Source: Saccharothrix obliqua
GTDB lineage: Bacteria > Actinomycetota > Actinomycetes > Mycobacteriales > Pseudonocardiaceae
Assembly: GCF_019375475.1 (NCBI RefSeq)
Contig: NZ_JAHXGQ010000015.1
Span: 62,001-126,000, forward strand
Direction of reading: 5' to 3'
Length of the DNA: 64,000 nucleotides
A program made the translations under genes and the position numbers. The notes under the pieces were generated by a model, which did not search any database, had not been told where the DNA came from, and saw nothing but the letters and a program-made list of their open reading frames with translations. Of the stretch, positions 23,582 through 31,717 are shown piece by piece; positions within the stretch are counted from its first letter, which is position 1; the number at the start of each line of letters is the position of its first letter.

Positions 23582-25024
23582 TCAGTCGCGCCACGGCATG
23601 TGGTCCCGGACGCCGGAGTGGATGGCGTAGGCGTTCTTCACCGCCGCCTTCAACGCGCCCTCCACCCACCGGCGGTGGCGGCGGTCGCACGCGTCGTTCG
23701 CGAACCACACCCGGTTCACCGGCCGGATCACGTCGTCGTAGAACGCCTCGCTCATCTCGAACGGCCGGAACAGCGGACCGATGCCGCACGCGAACCAGTC
23801 CAGCGCCCAGTCCTTGTAGACGCCGAACTCGAACGTGTCCCGCGCCTCCGGGTGGATCTTGACCAGGTCCTCCAACGCCTGCGCGATGCTTTCCTCCGCG
23901 GCCAGCGGCGTGTACGGCATGCTGTCCTGCTCCCAGCAGTAGGACGCGATCATCACGCCCTTGCGGAACCGCGTGTCCTGCCCGGCCGGCGGGTAGACGA
24001 TGTTGCGGATGGCGAGGTCGGTGACGGTGAGGCCGTGCGTGATCCCGTACGCGCTTTCCCACCACCGCTCGGAGAACTGCATGAACAGCTTGTGCGCCCG
24101 GCCGTAGTACGTGTTGCGGATGGCGTACCACTTGTCCGGGTCCAGGCCCTCGATCTCCATGTGCCGCAAGCTCGCGAACGGCACCGTGATGACGCACTCG
24201 TCGGCCGTCACGACCTGGGACCGCCTGCCCGTGCGGAAGTGCACCCGCACGTGCCGGTCGTCCTGCTCCACGGCGTGCACCTGCGCGCCCAGCCGGATGT
24301 CGTCCATCAGCTGCGGCTCGAACGCGCGCGGCAGCGCGTCGGCGCCGTCCACGATGTACACCAGGTGCCCGAAAACGTCCTCGTAGTAGTGGGAGAACCA
24401 CTCGACGAGCGAGAAGTGGTACCGGCTCTCCAGGTTGAACAGCGGGCCGAGCATGGCCAGCGCGCCGTCACCGAGCCCGCGTTCCTTGAGGTAGCCCAGC
24501 AGCGTGTACTTGTCGTAGTCCGCCAGCAGCCGTTGCCACGCCTTGCCGGGCTCCTCGCCCTCCACCACGTCGACCAGCGGCTGCACGGTCTGCCGCAGCA
24601 GGTCGTGCGGTGTCCTCTCGGCTTCCCGCGCGCTCAGGTCGAAGGTGAACGCGCTCGCGTCGAAGTCCCGCCGCCGCACGCCCTTGCCCTGGAGGAAGAC
24701 GAACGTGTCCTCGTCGTACATGGGGAACGGCCGGGTCTCCAGGCCGAACCGGTCCCGGATCAGCCACTGCACCAGCGGGTGCTGCTCCGGGAACCGCATC
24801 GCGCCGAACTCGCCGTACATGTCGCCCGCGAAACCGCGGTGGGTGAGGATGCGGCCCCCGAGCCGGTTCTGCCCCTCCAGCACCACCACGTCGTGACCGG
24901 CGTCCTTGAGCAGCATGGCCGTCGTGAGGCCGGCCATCCCGGCGCCGACGACGACGATCCGCCGCCGTGGCGCGGCACTTTCCGGGAGTCCTCCCCGGAG
25001 CAGTTCGAGCGCGTCCAATTCCAT
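23582..25024 (-). CDS. Flavin monoamine oxidase family, L-amino-acid-oxidase-like
   Basis: A 480-residue FAD enzyme. RIVVVGAGMAGLTTAMLLKD (about residues 22-41) is the dinucleotide fold and GQNRLGGRILTHR the arginine-rich FAD motif. YGEFGAMRFPEQHPLVQWLI (about 70-89) corresponds to the G-A-M-R-x-P segment of L-amino-acid oxidases, whose Arg binds the substrate carboxylate. RVWFANDACDRRHRRWVEGA near the C-terminus is the FAD-contact region. Expected reaction: amino acid plus O2 to 2-oxo acid, ammonia and H2O2. No signal peptide is visible, so it is probably intracellular. It stands alone; substrate unknown. A polyamine or indole-pyrrole (RebO-like) role is possible. Confidence 0.85.
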   Translation of the reverse strand: MELDALELLRGGLPESAAPRRRIVVVGAGMAGLTTAMLLKDAGHDVVVLEGQNRLGGRILTHRGFAGDMYGEFGAMRFPEQHPLVQWLIRDRFGLETRPFPMYDEDTFVFLQGKGVRRRDFDASAFTFDLSAREAERTPHDLLRQTVQPLVDVVEGEEPGKAWQRLLADYDKYTLLGYLKERGLGDGALAMLGPLFNLESRYHFSLVEWFSHYYEDVFGHLVYIVDGADALPRAFEPQLMDDIRLGAQVHAVEQDDRHVRVHFRTGRRSQVVTADECVITVPFASLRHMEIEGLDPDKWYAIRNTYYGRAHKLFMQFSERWWESAYGITHGLTVTDLAIRNIVYPPAGQDTRFRKGVMIASYCWEQDSMPYTPLAAEESIAQALEDLVKIHPEARDTFEFGVYKDWALDWFACGIGPLFRPFEMSEAFYDDVIRPVNRVWFANDACDRRHRRWVEGALKAAVKNAYAIHSGVRDHMPWRD

Positions 25025-25178
25025 GAGCCACGATCGCGCCGGCGTTCGGCGAGGGGCAAGGAGGACAGCCCGGACGGCTGGTCCCGTCCCCCGACCCGGT
25101 CACGGCGGCGTCGGGCGGCGCTACCCGTCCGTGACAGGTGTCTGCCGTCCGAGGGACCCGCTTTCCCGAATAGTGCGG

Positions 25179-26174
25179 TTACCGCGGCAGCTTGGACCAG
25201 ACGTCGCCCGCGATCGCCTTCGCCGCCTCGCACGCCGCGTCGACCTGCCCGCCCGGCGGCAGGGTCACCGTGACGATCGCCAGCTCCCGCACACCGCCCT
25301 CGAACGGGATGTGCGCGGTCTCCACGCCGCACAGCACGACGGACCCGCCGCCCGACCGGCTGACGGTGGCCGGCCGCCCGGCCACGTCCTCCGCCGTCAC
25401 GTTCTTGCCGTCCGGCTGGGACGGCACGCCGGCGGAGAACGTCACGCGCATCCGGGGCGGCGCGGCGGTGCCGTCGGGGCTCCAGCGGCACTGGTGGGCG
25501 GCGGGGTAGCGGCGCACCTTGGCCGTGGCCAGGCCCGGCACGCGGGCCACCGACGAGGGCGTCACCGCCGTGCACGGGTCGATCCGGCCGAGCGACTTCG
25601 GCTGGAACGCCCGGTGCCGGACCTCCTTGGCGAGCACGCGCCGGGCGACGGCCTCGGTGGCGACGTCGGCGACGTCGCACATCCCGGCCGCCGTCACCGC
25701 GCCGCCGGAGAAGTTGTCCACGCTGACGGTGAGCGTGATCAGGTCGGAGAACACCAGGCGACGCGCGCAGCGCGCGGTGTCGCCCTTCTCCACGGCGATC
25801 CGCAGCCCGCCCGAGTAGGTGCGCACCTCGGCGTTCAGCTCGCCCTCGGTCGCCACCTCGTCCAGCAGGCCGGCGCTGACGTCCAGCAGCGCGCCGCCGG
25901 GCGTGGTGAGCTTGACCGCGCAGTGGTCCAGCGACTCGACCGGCCCGGCCTCGGCCGCGCCGAACCGCGCCACGTCGGCGGGGTCGACCAGGCCGCACGG
26001 GTCGAGCGTGGGCAGGTCGCCGAGCAGCGCGGCGGCGGTCGGGTCGGGTTTCGGGGTCGTCCAGGGTGTGGGGTTGGGCACGGGCACCGGTGTGCCCGCC
26101 ACCTGCACGCCGCACCCGCCGAGAAACGCCACCAGCGCCAGCACGAGAGGCGCCCACCGCCGCGAGCCGATCAT
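25179..26174 (-). CDS. DUF3558-type lipoprotein, two related halves
   Basis: A 331-residue secreted lipoprotein. MIGSRRWAPLVLALVAFLGG ends at lipobox Cys 21. A Pro/Thr-rich linker precedes two halves, each opening with a DPC motif: LPTLDPCGLVDPADVARFG and RIDPCTAVTPSSVARVPG. Each then has a second Cys (DHCAVKL; HQCRWSP), the pattern of DUF3558 proteins common in Pseudonocardiaceae. The family has no established function and is generally taken as cell-envelope associated. The 154 bases between it and the amine oxidase gene show nothing notable. Confidence 0.8.
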   Translation of the reverse strand: MIGSRRWAPLVLALVAFLGGCGVQVAGTPVPVPNPTPWTTPKPDPTAAALLGDLPTLDPCGLVDPADVARFGAAEAGPVESLDHCAVKLTTPGGALLDVSAGLLDEVATEGELNAEVRTYSGGLRIAVEKGDTARCARRLVFSDLITLTVSVDNFSGGAVTAAGMCDVADVATEAVARRVLAKEVRHRAFQPKSLGRIDPCTAVTPSSVARVPGLATAKVRRYPAAHQCRWSPDGTAAPPRMRVTFSAGVPSQPDGKNVTAEDVAGRPATVSRSGGGSVVLCGVETAHIPFEGGVRELAIVTVTLPPGGQVDAACEAAKAIAGDVWSKLPR

Positions 26175-26218
26175 GGACCGCAGCCTAGGCGAGCGCGGGC
26201 ACCGCGTGCACCGGTACT

Positions 26219-26224
26219 TATACT
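26219..26224 (+). promoter_or_regulatory. -10 element of the MmcQ/YjbR gene
   Basis: TATACT lies 21 bases before ATG 26246, with GGGGGA directly before the start as ribosome site. This AT-rich spot is between the divergent DUF3558 and MmcQ genes. No clear -35. Confidence 0.5.
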
Positions 26225-26245
26225 TGTCGGGCGGAATACGGGGGA

Positions 26246-26611
26246 ATGACGGTGGCGGTGGAGAGCGACAGGTTCCTGCGCATGATCGGCGCGCTCGCCG
26301 AGGTGCGGCGGACCGAGAGCGGGCACTACAGCTCGTTCGGCGTGCGCGGGAAGAAGTTCGGCTACTACTGGCCGCGCACGCAGACCGTGGGGTTGAAGCA
26401 GACGCTGTCCGAGCAGCGGGCGCTGGTCGCCGAGCGGCCGGACGTGTTCGAGGAGCAGTTCACGGCCGGCGGCTTCGGCTGGGTCGTGGTCCACCTGGCG
26501 GGCATCGACGCGGACGAGCTGTCCGAACTGGTCTTCGAGGCGTGGCGGTTGACCGCGCCGGACGAGCTGGTCGCCGCGGCGCCGGACCCCGCGACGCGGC
26601 CCCTCACCTGA
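26246..26611 (+). CDS. MmcQ/YjbR-family protein
   Basis: A 121-residue small protein with the MmcQ/YjbR (CyaY-like) fold. The segment SSFGVRGKKFGYYWPRTQ (about residues 31-48) corresponds to the family's characteristic strand pair, normally ...f.v.gK.Fa.... GGFGWVVVHLAGIDADELSE and the final EAWRLTAP helix (family consensus esyelv) agree. The family is often called DNA-binding by fold, but its role is not established. A ribosome site GGGGGA lies before the ATG. It converges with the glycosidase-like gene and overlaps it by 8 bases. Confidence 0.75.
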   Translation: MTVAVESDRFLRMIGALAEVRRTESGHYSSFGVRGKKFGYYWPRTQTVGLKQTLSEQRALVAERPDVFEEQFTAGGFGWVVVHLAGIDADELSELVFEAWRLTAPDELVAAAPDPATRPLT

Positions 26612-27566
26612 TCAGCCCGCGGTACACGTCGAACGCGGGCTTGCGCTCGTAGGCGTCCGTGACCAGGCCGAGGCTGCCGATCGGGTCCAAGCTCGCGCTG
26701 TCCGCGTCACGCAGCGAGAACAGCTCGTACTGCGTGATGTTCAGCTCCTCCGCCAGCTCCAGCGTCGTCGTGACCATGTCGGTCAGCGAGTCGCACTGCC
26801 CCTGCTCGTCGCGGTGCGCGCCGCTCGGGCTGCCGTTCTCGGCGACGTGGACCGGCACGTCGGCCGGGATGCCGGCCCGGGGCAACGAGTTCTCCCGCAG
26901 GTGGCGGAGGGCGTGCGCGATGAGCGACGCCGTGCCGCCCGGCGCGACGGGGGAGAACGCGTCCGGGTACGTGCCCAGGCCGACGTAGTCGACGTGGGCC
27001 GCGAAGTCCCGGTGCGGCAGCGCCGACAGGTGCGCCCAGAACGCGTCGTCGCCGCCCAGCCACTCCGCCGGTTCGGCGACCGAGAACCCGATCCGCGCGT
27101 CCAGGCCCCGCCGGCGCACCGCGGCCCGCGCGTGCGGGACGCCCGCGGTGAGCGCGTCCAGGACGCCGGGCGAGCTGCCGTCGATGAACGGGATCGGGAA
27201 GTTCGGCTCCAGCGTCACCTGGAGGCAGCGCGCCAGGTGGCCGTAGCGGTCGACCACCTCGTCCAGGAACCGCAGCCAGCCCGGCACGTCCGCCCGCCGG
27301 GGCAGGTAGCTGACGACCAGGTCCAGCTCGCGCCCGGCCGCGGCGTACCACTCGTCGGGCATGGTCAGGTGGTCGAGGCCGTGGTCCGCGCCGAGGCTCG
27401 TGATCACGTCCGGGGGTGTGGCCGCGTCGAAGAAGTGGACGTACTCGCGCACCGCGAACGGCCGCCCGCCGGCGAGTTCGCCGACCAGCGCGTCGACCGC
27501 CACGCGGTCGTCCGGTCGCGCGGAGACCGGCCCCGCGCGGCCACCCGGGTAGATGCCGAACCTCAT
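26604..27566 (-). CDS. Glycoside-hydrolase-like TIM-barrel protein
   Basis: A 320-residue soluble protein with no signal peptide, looking like a (beta/alpha)8 glycosidase. CLQVTLEPNFPIPFIDG (E120) and VPVHVAENGSPSG (E243) place Glu residues where clan-A enzymes carry the acid/base and nucleophile; V-x-E-N-G is also a GH1/GH10-type nucleophile context. VDYVGLGTYPDAF is a typical strand 6 end. The C-terminus QYELFSLRDADS with a late SLGLVTDAYERKPAF is the strand-8 Trp/Phe plus G-L-v region of glycosidases. ATG 27566 overlaps the PadR stop (ATGA), so the enzyme is co-transcribed with its likely regulator. Exact family and substrate unknown. Confidence 0.65.
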   Translation of the reverse strand: MRFGIYPGGRAGPVSARPDDRVAVDALVGELAGGRPFAVREYVHFFDAATPPDVITSLGADHGLDHLTMPDEWYAAAGRELDLVVSYLPRRADVPGWLRFLDEVVDRYGHLARCLQVTLEPNFPIPFIDGSSPGVLDALTAGVPHARAAVRRRGLDARIGFSVAEPAEWLGGDDAFWAHLSALPHRDFAAHVDYVGLGTYPDAFSPVAPGGTASLIAHALRHLRENSLPRAGIPADVPVHVAENGSPSGAHRDEQGQCDSLTDMVTTTLELAEELNITQYELFSLRDADSASLDPIGSLGLVTDAYERKPAFDVYRGLIR

Positions 27567-28111
27567 CGCGCACCCCAGTCGAGGTCGCCGGTGCGGATGC
27601 GGTCCGCCGACTCGCGCAGCCAGGCGATCTCGGTGGTGACGATCGACCGCCAGTACGGGACCTCCAGCATGTGCACCTCCGGCACGTGCGCGGGCAGGAC
27701 CAGGTCGGCCAGCTCGCCCGTGAGCCGTTCGGCCCGTGCCCGCAACACCTCCTCCGCCCGCGCCGCCGGCACGACGCCGAGGTACGACACGGCGAGCGTG
27801 AAGTCGACCGACGCCGGGAGTGCCCGCGCCACACCGGTTTCGACCCGGGCGCGGAAGTCGGCCACGCCCTGCTCGGTGAGTTCGTAGGTGGTGCGGGGAG
27901 GGCGGTTGCCGACGCTTTCGGGCGTGCGTGCGACGAGGAACCCGTTCCTCTCCAGGGTTTTCAGCAGTGACGTGACGGTGCTGCGAGTGGCGGTGAGGTG
28001 GCCGTAGCGCTCGTTGAGCCGCCCGGTGAGGTCGTACGCGTGGGCCGGCTGCTCGACCAGCAGGCCGAGCAGCGGCAGGACGAGGCTGTTGTGCGACGCG
28101 TCCGATGGCAT
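27563..28111 (-). CDS. PadR-family transcriptional regulator
   Basis: A 182-residue PadR-type repressor. VLPLLGLLVEQPAHAYDLTG (about residues 11-30) and STVTSLLKTLERNGFLVART (about 44-63) form the winged helix. RTTYELTEQGVADFRARVE is the wing and following helix. The C-terminal helical domain mediates dimerisation. ATG 28111 was chosen; an upstream extension would run across the operator and is Arg-rich. A perfect inverted repeat lies 12 bases upstream, overlapping the promoter, so autorepression with the downstream glycosidase-like gene is likely. The ligand is unknown. Confidence 0.85.
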   Translation of the reverse strand: MPSDASHNSLVLPLLGLLVEQPAHAYDLTGRLNERYGHLTATRSTVTSLLKTLERNGFLVARTPESVGNRPPRTTYELTEQGVADFRARVETGVARALPASVDFTLAVSYLGVVPAARAEEVLRARAERLTGELADLVLPAHVPEVHMLEVPYWRSIVTTEIAWLRESADRIRTGDLDWGAR

Positions 28112-28122
28112 GGCGCCACCAT

Positions 28123-28140
28123 ATAGACGAATACGTCTAT
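28123..28140. promoter_or_regulatory. PadR operator (perfect inverted repeat)
   Basis: ATAGACG-AATA-CGTCTAT: 7-base perfect arms with a 4-base centre. On the minus strand it overlaps an AT-rich TATATG (28125-28120) that ends 8 bases before the PadR ATG, fitting a leaderless promoter. Such position is typical for autorepression. It may also affect the divergent plus-strand unit that starts at 28222. Confidence 0.7.
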
Positions 28141-28208
28141 CGCGCAAGCGGTCCCGTGCGCCGCCGACGCGCCGGTTTGGTTTCCCGCGCGATTTGCTGG
28201 TCACGAGG

Positions 28209-28214
28209 TAGGTT
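28209..28214 (+). promoter_or_regulatory. Leaderless-type -10 of the Xre-ImmA unit
   Basis: TAGGTT ends 7 bases before ATG 28222, and no Shine-Dalgarno sequence is present, suggesting a leaderless message for the two-gene unit. No clear -35 hexamer at the usual spacing. Confidence 0.45.
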
Positions 28215-28221
28215 CGAAGCC

Positions 28222-28986
28222 ATGACGGAACAGCGGGAAGTCCTCGCCGAGTTCGACGCGGCGGGCGTGCTGGCGGGCCTGCGGTGGGCGTACGTGTCCG
28301 CGACCACCCGCGCCCTGGAGGACTTCTCCGAGGCCGACGGCCACGACGCGGCGTGGCTGGGCAACACGCGCTTCACGTTGTTCCGCAACAGGTTGGACCG
28401 CGTCTTCCACTGCGAGCGGTACGCGGCGCCGGACGAGCACGACGGCTTGGACGAGCTGTACGCGCGGCTCTCCGAGCGCGACATCGAGCGGATGCCGCGC
28501 GTCGCGCCGGGCGTGGTGCTGCGGTCGAACCTGAACAACAGCCCCGGCTGGGCGGTGGGCCACCGCCGGTTCCTGCTCGCGGCGGGTGAGTTCGGCAAGC
28601 TGGACGACCTGTCGTGGGGTCGGCGCAGCGGCACCAAGCAGCGCGTCGCGCTCCAGCGCGAGCCCAACCCCGTGCAGCCGTCGCTGTTCGACGACCTGGG
28701 CGACTCCACGCGCCCACTCGACCTGGACACCTACGTCGTCGCGCACAGCCTCGACCCGGTGAGCCGGCAGGCGGAGCTGATCATCGGTCGCCCCAAGCCG
28801 AACGCGGGCGGCGGGCCGGCGTGGGCGTGGCGTGCGGACGTGCTGCGTGCCGAGCAGGGCGCGAGCCGCCGCCGGACCGCCGCGAAGCCGCTGTCGATCG
28901 CACCGGACACCGCGCCGGACGCACCGGTGCGCCTGCGTGCCGACCGTGCCGACCACACCGACCGCGCCGGGGCCGGCGAGCGGTGA
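28222..28986 (+). CDS. Unrecognised protein coupled to an Xre-ImmA/IrrE gene
   Basis: A 254-residue soluble protein of no family I recognise. Residues about 1-150 look like a compact alpha/beta domain with conserved-looking motifs WLGNTRFTLFRNRLDRVFHC and RRSGTKQRVALQREPNPVQP. A middle part with DLDTYVVAHSLDPVSRQAEL follows. The last 70 residues are Pro/Ala/Arg-rich and probably disordered. The stop overlaps the GTG of the Xre-ImmA gene (GTGA), so the products are made together. In related two-gene loci the partner of an Xre-COG2856 protein is a toxin or its target. That role is possible here but rests only on arrangement. Confidence 0.65.
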   Translation: MTEQREVLAEFDAAGVLAGLRWAYVSATTRALEDFSEADGHDAAWLGNTRFTLFRNRLDRVFHCERYAAPDEHDGLDELYARLSERDIERMPRVAPGVVLRSNLNNSPGWAVGHRRFLLAAGEFGKLDDLSWGRRSGTKQRVALQREPNPVQPSLFDDLGDSTRPLDLDTYVVAHSLDPVSRQAELIIGRPKPNAGGGPAWAWRADVLRAEQGASRRRTAAKPLSIAPDTAPDAPVRLRADRADHTDRAGAGER

Positions 28987-30140
28987 ACCCACGCACCACC
29001 ACGCGGGCGGCGGACGTCGCCCCGCTGTTCGACGGGTCCCGGCTCACCCTCGCCCGCAGGCTCGCGGCCCTGCGCAAGAGCGACCTCGCCGCACGGGTCG
29101 GGAAGAGCCCGACCGCCGTGGCGGCCTGGGAGTCGGGCGCGAAGCGGCCCACCGCGGCGACCGTGGCGCAGCTCGCCCTGAGCCTGGCCGTCGACCCCGG
29201 CTTCTTCGCCGTGCGGCCGGACGACGTGGCCACGCGCAGCGGACCGCCGCACTTCCGGTCGCTGCGCTCGACCAGCCAGCTCGCCCGCGACCAGGCTTCC
29301 GCCTACGGGCAGGTGGCCGTGGACGTGGCCCGCGGCCTGGAGCGGCACGTCGAGTTCCCCGACCCGGACGTGCCGGACCTGCCGGTGGCGGCGGACGACC
29401 CGGACGGCGACGGCCCCGAGCGGGCCGCGCGGCTGGTGCGCGAGCGGTGGGGCCTCGGGCCCGGACCGCTCGGGCACCTGGTGCGCGCGCTGGAGCACCG
29501 CGGCGTGCTGGTGGTGTTCAGCCCGCCGCGCTCCGCGTCCGTGGACGCATACTCGTTCGACAGCGGGCTGCGGCCGGTCGTGGTGCTCAACCCGGTCAAG
29601 CACGACTACTACCGGCAGCGGTTCGACGTGGCGCACGAGCTGGGCCACCTGGTGATGCACGGCGACGCCGAGCCCGGCGGCCGGGTCGTGGAGGACCAGG
29701 CGCACCGGTTCGCCGCCGAACTGCTGATGCCCGCCGCCGAGATCCGCGGGCTGCTGCCCGCGTCCATGGGCGGCGCGGTGTGGGAGTCGTTGGCGCGCTT
29801 GAAGGAGCGGTGGGGCGTCAGCATCCAGGCGTTGCTGTACCGGGCGCGCTGGCTGGGCAGGCTGGGCGACGTGTCCTACCGCAACGCGATGGCGACGATC
29901 TCGGCACGCGGCTGGCGGCGCGGCGAGCCCGGTCTCGTGACGGCGATGGAGCAGCCGTCCCTGCTGCCGCGCGCGGTGGAGCTGCTGGCGCAGGCCGGTG
30001 TGGGCGAGGACGCGCTGATCGGGCAGTGCAGGGTGCCCGCCGAGCTGTTCCGGACGGTCACCGCCCGGGTCCCGGCGCCCGCGGACACCCGGACCCCGGC
30101 GGCACCCGCCCCGGACCGTCCGGGCTCGCCTACGGGATGA
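28983..30140 (+). CDS. Xre helix-turn-helix plus ImmA/IrrE metallopeptidase (COG2856)
   Basis: A 385-residue fusion. The N-terminal Xre helix-turn-helix (about residues 22-75) contains SDLAARVGKSPTAVAAWESG, with the usual A-W-E-x-G end. The ImmA/IrrE peptidase domain (about 165-290) has HELGH (218-222) as zinc site. VEDQAHRFAAELLMP (about 236-250) follows with the third-ligand Glu and the LLMP signature. WGVSIQALLYRARWLG is the family's following helix. Proteins of this type cleave or sense repressors and antitoxins. The GTG start lies in a GTGA overlap with the preceding gene. The 3-prime end overlaps the convergent SDR by 11 bases. Pairing with the unknown gene resembles COG2856-type toxin-antitoxin loci. 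Confidence 0.85.
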   Translation: MNPRTTTRAADVAPLFDGSRLTLARRLAALRKSDLAARVGKSPTAVAAWESGAKRPTAATVAQLALSLAVDPGFFAVRPDDVATRSGPPHFRSLRSTSQLARDQASAYGQVAVDVARGLERHVEFPDPDVPDLPVAADDPDGDGPERAARLVRERWGLGPGPLGHLVRALEHRGVLVVFSPPRSASVDAYSFDSGLRPVVVLNPVKHDYYRQRFDVAHELGHLVMHGDAEPGGRVVEDQAHRFAAELLMPAAEIRGLLPASMGGAVWESLARLKERWGVSIQALLYRARWLGRLGDVSYRNAMATISARGWRRGEPGLVTAMEQPSLLPRAVELLAQAGVGEDALIGQCRVPAELFRTVTARVPAPADTRTPAAPAPDRPGSPTG

Positions 30141-30726
30141 ACACCTGGCCGGTCTGCGCGCCCTCGACCGACCGCACGTACGCGCGGGCGACCGCGACCA
30201 GGTCCACCGGCGGCACACCGGGGAAGAAGTCGCCGTAGTCGGGCAGGCTCTCGGTGAACACGGTGGGGCTGACGGCGTTCACCCGCCGCGGCGCGATCTC
30301 GATCGCGGCGGCGCGCACGAAGGACTCCAGCGCGCCGTTCGCCAGCGACGCCGCGCTGCCGCCGACGACCGGCTCACGCGCCAGCACGCCGGTGATCAAC
30401 GTGAACGACCCGCGCTCGGCGATGCGCGACACGCCCTGGCGGACCAGCTCGACCTGGCTGAGCACCTTGCCGTCGACGCCCGCGCGGAAGTCCTCGGCGG
30501 TGAGGTCGGCGAGCGGTTTGAACGGCACCGGCCCCGCCGCGCAGACCACGGCGTCCACGGTGCCGGCGGCGTCGTACAGGGAGGTGACCCCGGACGGGTC
30601 GGTGAAGTCGAAGCGCAGGTCGCCCGAACCGCGCCCGGCGGTGCGGACCTCGTGGCCGCGGGAGACCAGCGCGTGGTGGACGGCGGTGCCGAGCGTGCCG
30701 GAGGCTCCGATGAGCAGGATCTTCAT
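30130..30726 (-). CDS. Short-chain dehydrogenase-like NAD(P)-binding protein
   Basis: A 198-residue, short member of the SDR superfamily. KILLIGASGTLGTAVHHALV (residues 2-21) is the GxxGxxG nucleotide site and DAVVCAAGPVPF the A-x-x-A-G strand. VRTAGRGSGDLRFD has Arg after strand 2, favouring NADPH. The usual YxxxK is not obvious: ASLANGALESFVRAAAIEI occupies that position with Asn and no Tyr, so catalysis may be altered. This feature is common in the small SDRs found beside LysR regulators. It ends GAQTGQVFIP. It is divergent from the LysR gene, its probable regulator. Both promoters look leaderless. Confidence 0.8.
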   Translation of the reverse strand: MKILLIGASGTLGTAVHHALVSRGHEVRTAGRGSGDLRFDFTDPSGVTSLYDAAGTVDAVVCAAGPVPFKPLADLTAEDFRAGVDGKVLSQVELVRQGVSRIAERGSFTLITGVLAREPVVGGSAASLANGALESFVRAAAIEIAPRRVNAVSPTVFTESLPDYGDFFPGVPPVDLVAVARAYVRSVEGAQTGQVFIP

Positions 30727-30733
30727 GCCGGTG

Positions 30734-30788
30734 ACGCTAGGACCGGATCGCATGTCGGCGGAAATGCCCCACGCGAGCCACTTATGCT
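30734..30788. promoter_or_regulatory. Divergent leaderless-type promoters, SDR and LysR
   Basis: On the minus strand TAGCGT (30739-30734) ends 7 bases before the SDR ATG at 30726. On the plus strand TATGCT (30783-30788) ends 8 bases before the LysR ATG at 30797. Neither start has a Shine-Dalgarno sequence. The 70-base region between the starts is where a LysR protein would bind. No perfect T-N11-A dyad stands out. Confidence 0.5.
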
Positions 30789-30796
30789 CCCGGGTC

Positions 30797-31717
30797 ATGG
30801 ATGTGGAGCTGAGGCACCTGCGGGCGCTGGCGGCCATCGGTGACGAGGGCACCATCACCGACGCCGCGATCGCGCTGCGGATCAGCCAGCCCGCGTTGTC
30901 GCGGACCCTGGAGCAGCTCGAACAACGCCTCGGCACCCGGCTGGTGGAGCGCACCACGCGCCGCCTCGCCCTCACCGGCGCCGGGCAGCGGCTGTGGGAG
31001 CAGGCGCACCGCATCCTCGGCCTGCTCGACGACGCGCTCACCGAGGCGTCCGCCGGTCCCCGCCCGCTGCGCGTCGGCTTCGCGTGGGCCGCGCTGGGCA
31101 GGCACACCGTGCCGCTGCTGCGTGACTGGCGTGCCGACCACCCGGACACCGAGGTCCGCGTCCGCCGCTGCGCCGACCCGGCGGCCGACCTGCGCCGGGG
31201 CCGGGTGGACGTGGCGTTCACGCGGCTGCGGCCGGACGGGCCGGGGTTGGCCTGGCACGCCCTGTACGCCGAGCCGAGGGTCGCTGCGGTGCCCGAGCAC
31301 CACCCGCTGGCGGCCCGCGCCGCGCTGGCCCTGGCCGACCTCGCCGATCAACGCGTGGCGCTGTGCGCGACGGCCGCCACGACGAACGCCGAGCTGTGGC
31401 CCGAGGACATGCGTCCCGGCACGTTCGAGGTGCCGGGCGCGGACGAGTGGGTGACCACGATCGCGACCGGCGACGCGGTCGGCGTCACCACCGCGGCCAC
31501 CAGTGAGAGCCACCCGCACCCCGGCGTCCGGTACCTGCCGCTGGCCGACGCCGCGCCGGTGACCGTGCACCTGGTGTGGCCGCACTCCCCGACGCACCCG
31601 GCGACGCACGCGTTCCGCGACCACGCCGCCGGGTTCCTGCTCCGTCAGGAGGGTTCGTCGTCGCTCCCGGGGCCGCGCAACACCCACGCGCCACGCCTGC
31701 GCACCACCAGCAGGTAG
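30797..31717 (+). CDS. LysR-family transcriptional regulator
   Basis: A 306-residue LysR protein. MDVELRHLRALAAIGDEGTI and ISQPALSRTLEQLEQRLGTR (about residues 34-53) form the winged helix-turn-helix, and RTTRRLALTGAGQRL follows. The substrate-binding domain begins RPLRVGFAWAALGRHTVPLL and has the usual two-lobed pattern with VDVAFTRLRPDGPGL. It should control the divergent SDR gene. Its last 24 codons overlap the convergent APC permease gene by 73 bases. This is unusually long, and the true C-terminus may be atypical. Confidence 0.88.
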   Translation: MDVELRHLRALAAIGDEGTITDAAIALRISQPALSRTLEQLEQRLGTRLVERTTRRLALTGAGQRLWEQAHRILGLLDDALTEASAGPRPLRVGFAWAALGRHTVPLLRDWRADHPDTEVRVRRCADPAADLRRGRVDVAFTRLRPDGPGLAWHALYAEPRVAAVPEHHPLAARAALALADLADQRVALCATAATTNAELWPEDMRPGTFEVPGADEWVTTIATGDAVGVTTAATSESHPHPGVRYLPLADAAPVTVHLVWPHSPTHPATHAFRDHAAGFLLRQEGSSSLPGPRNTHAPRLRTTSR

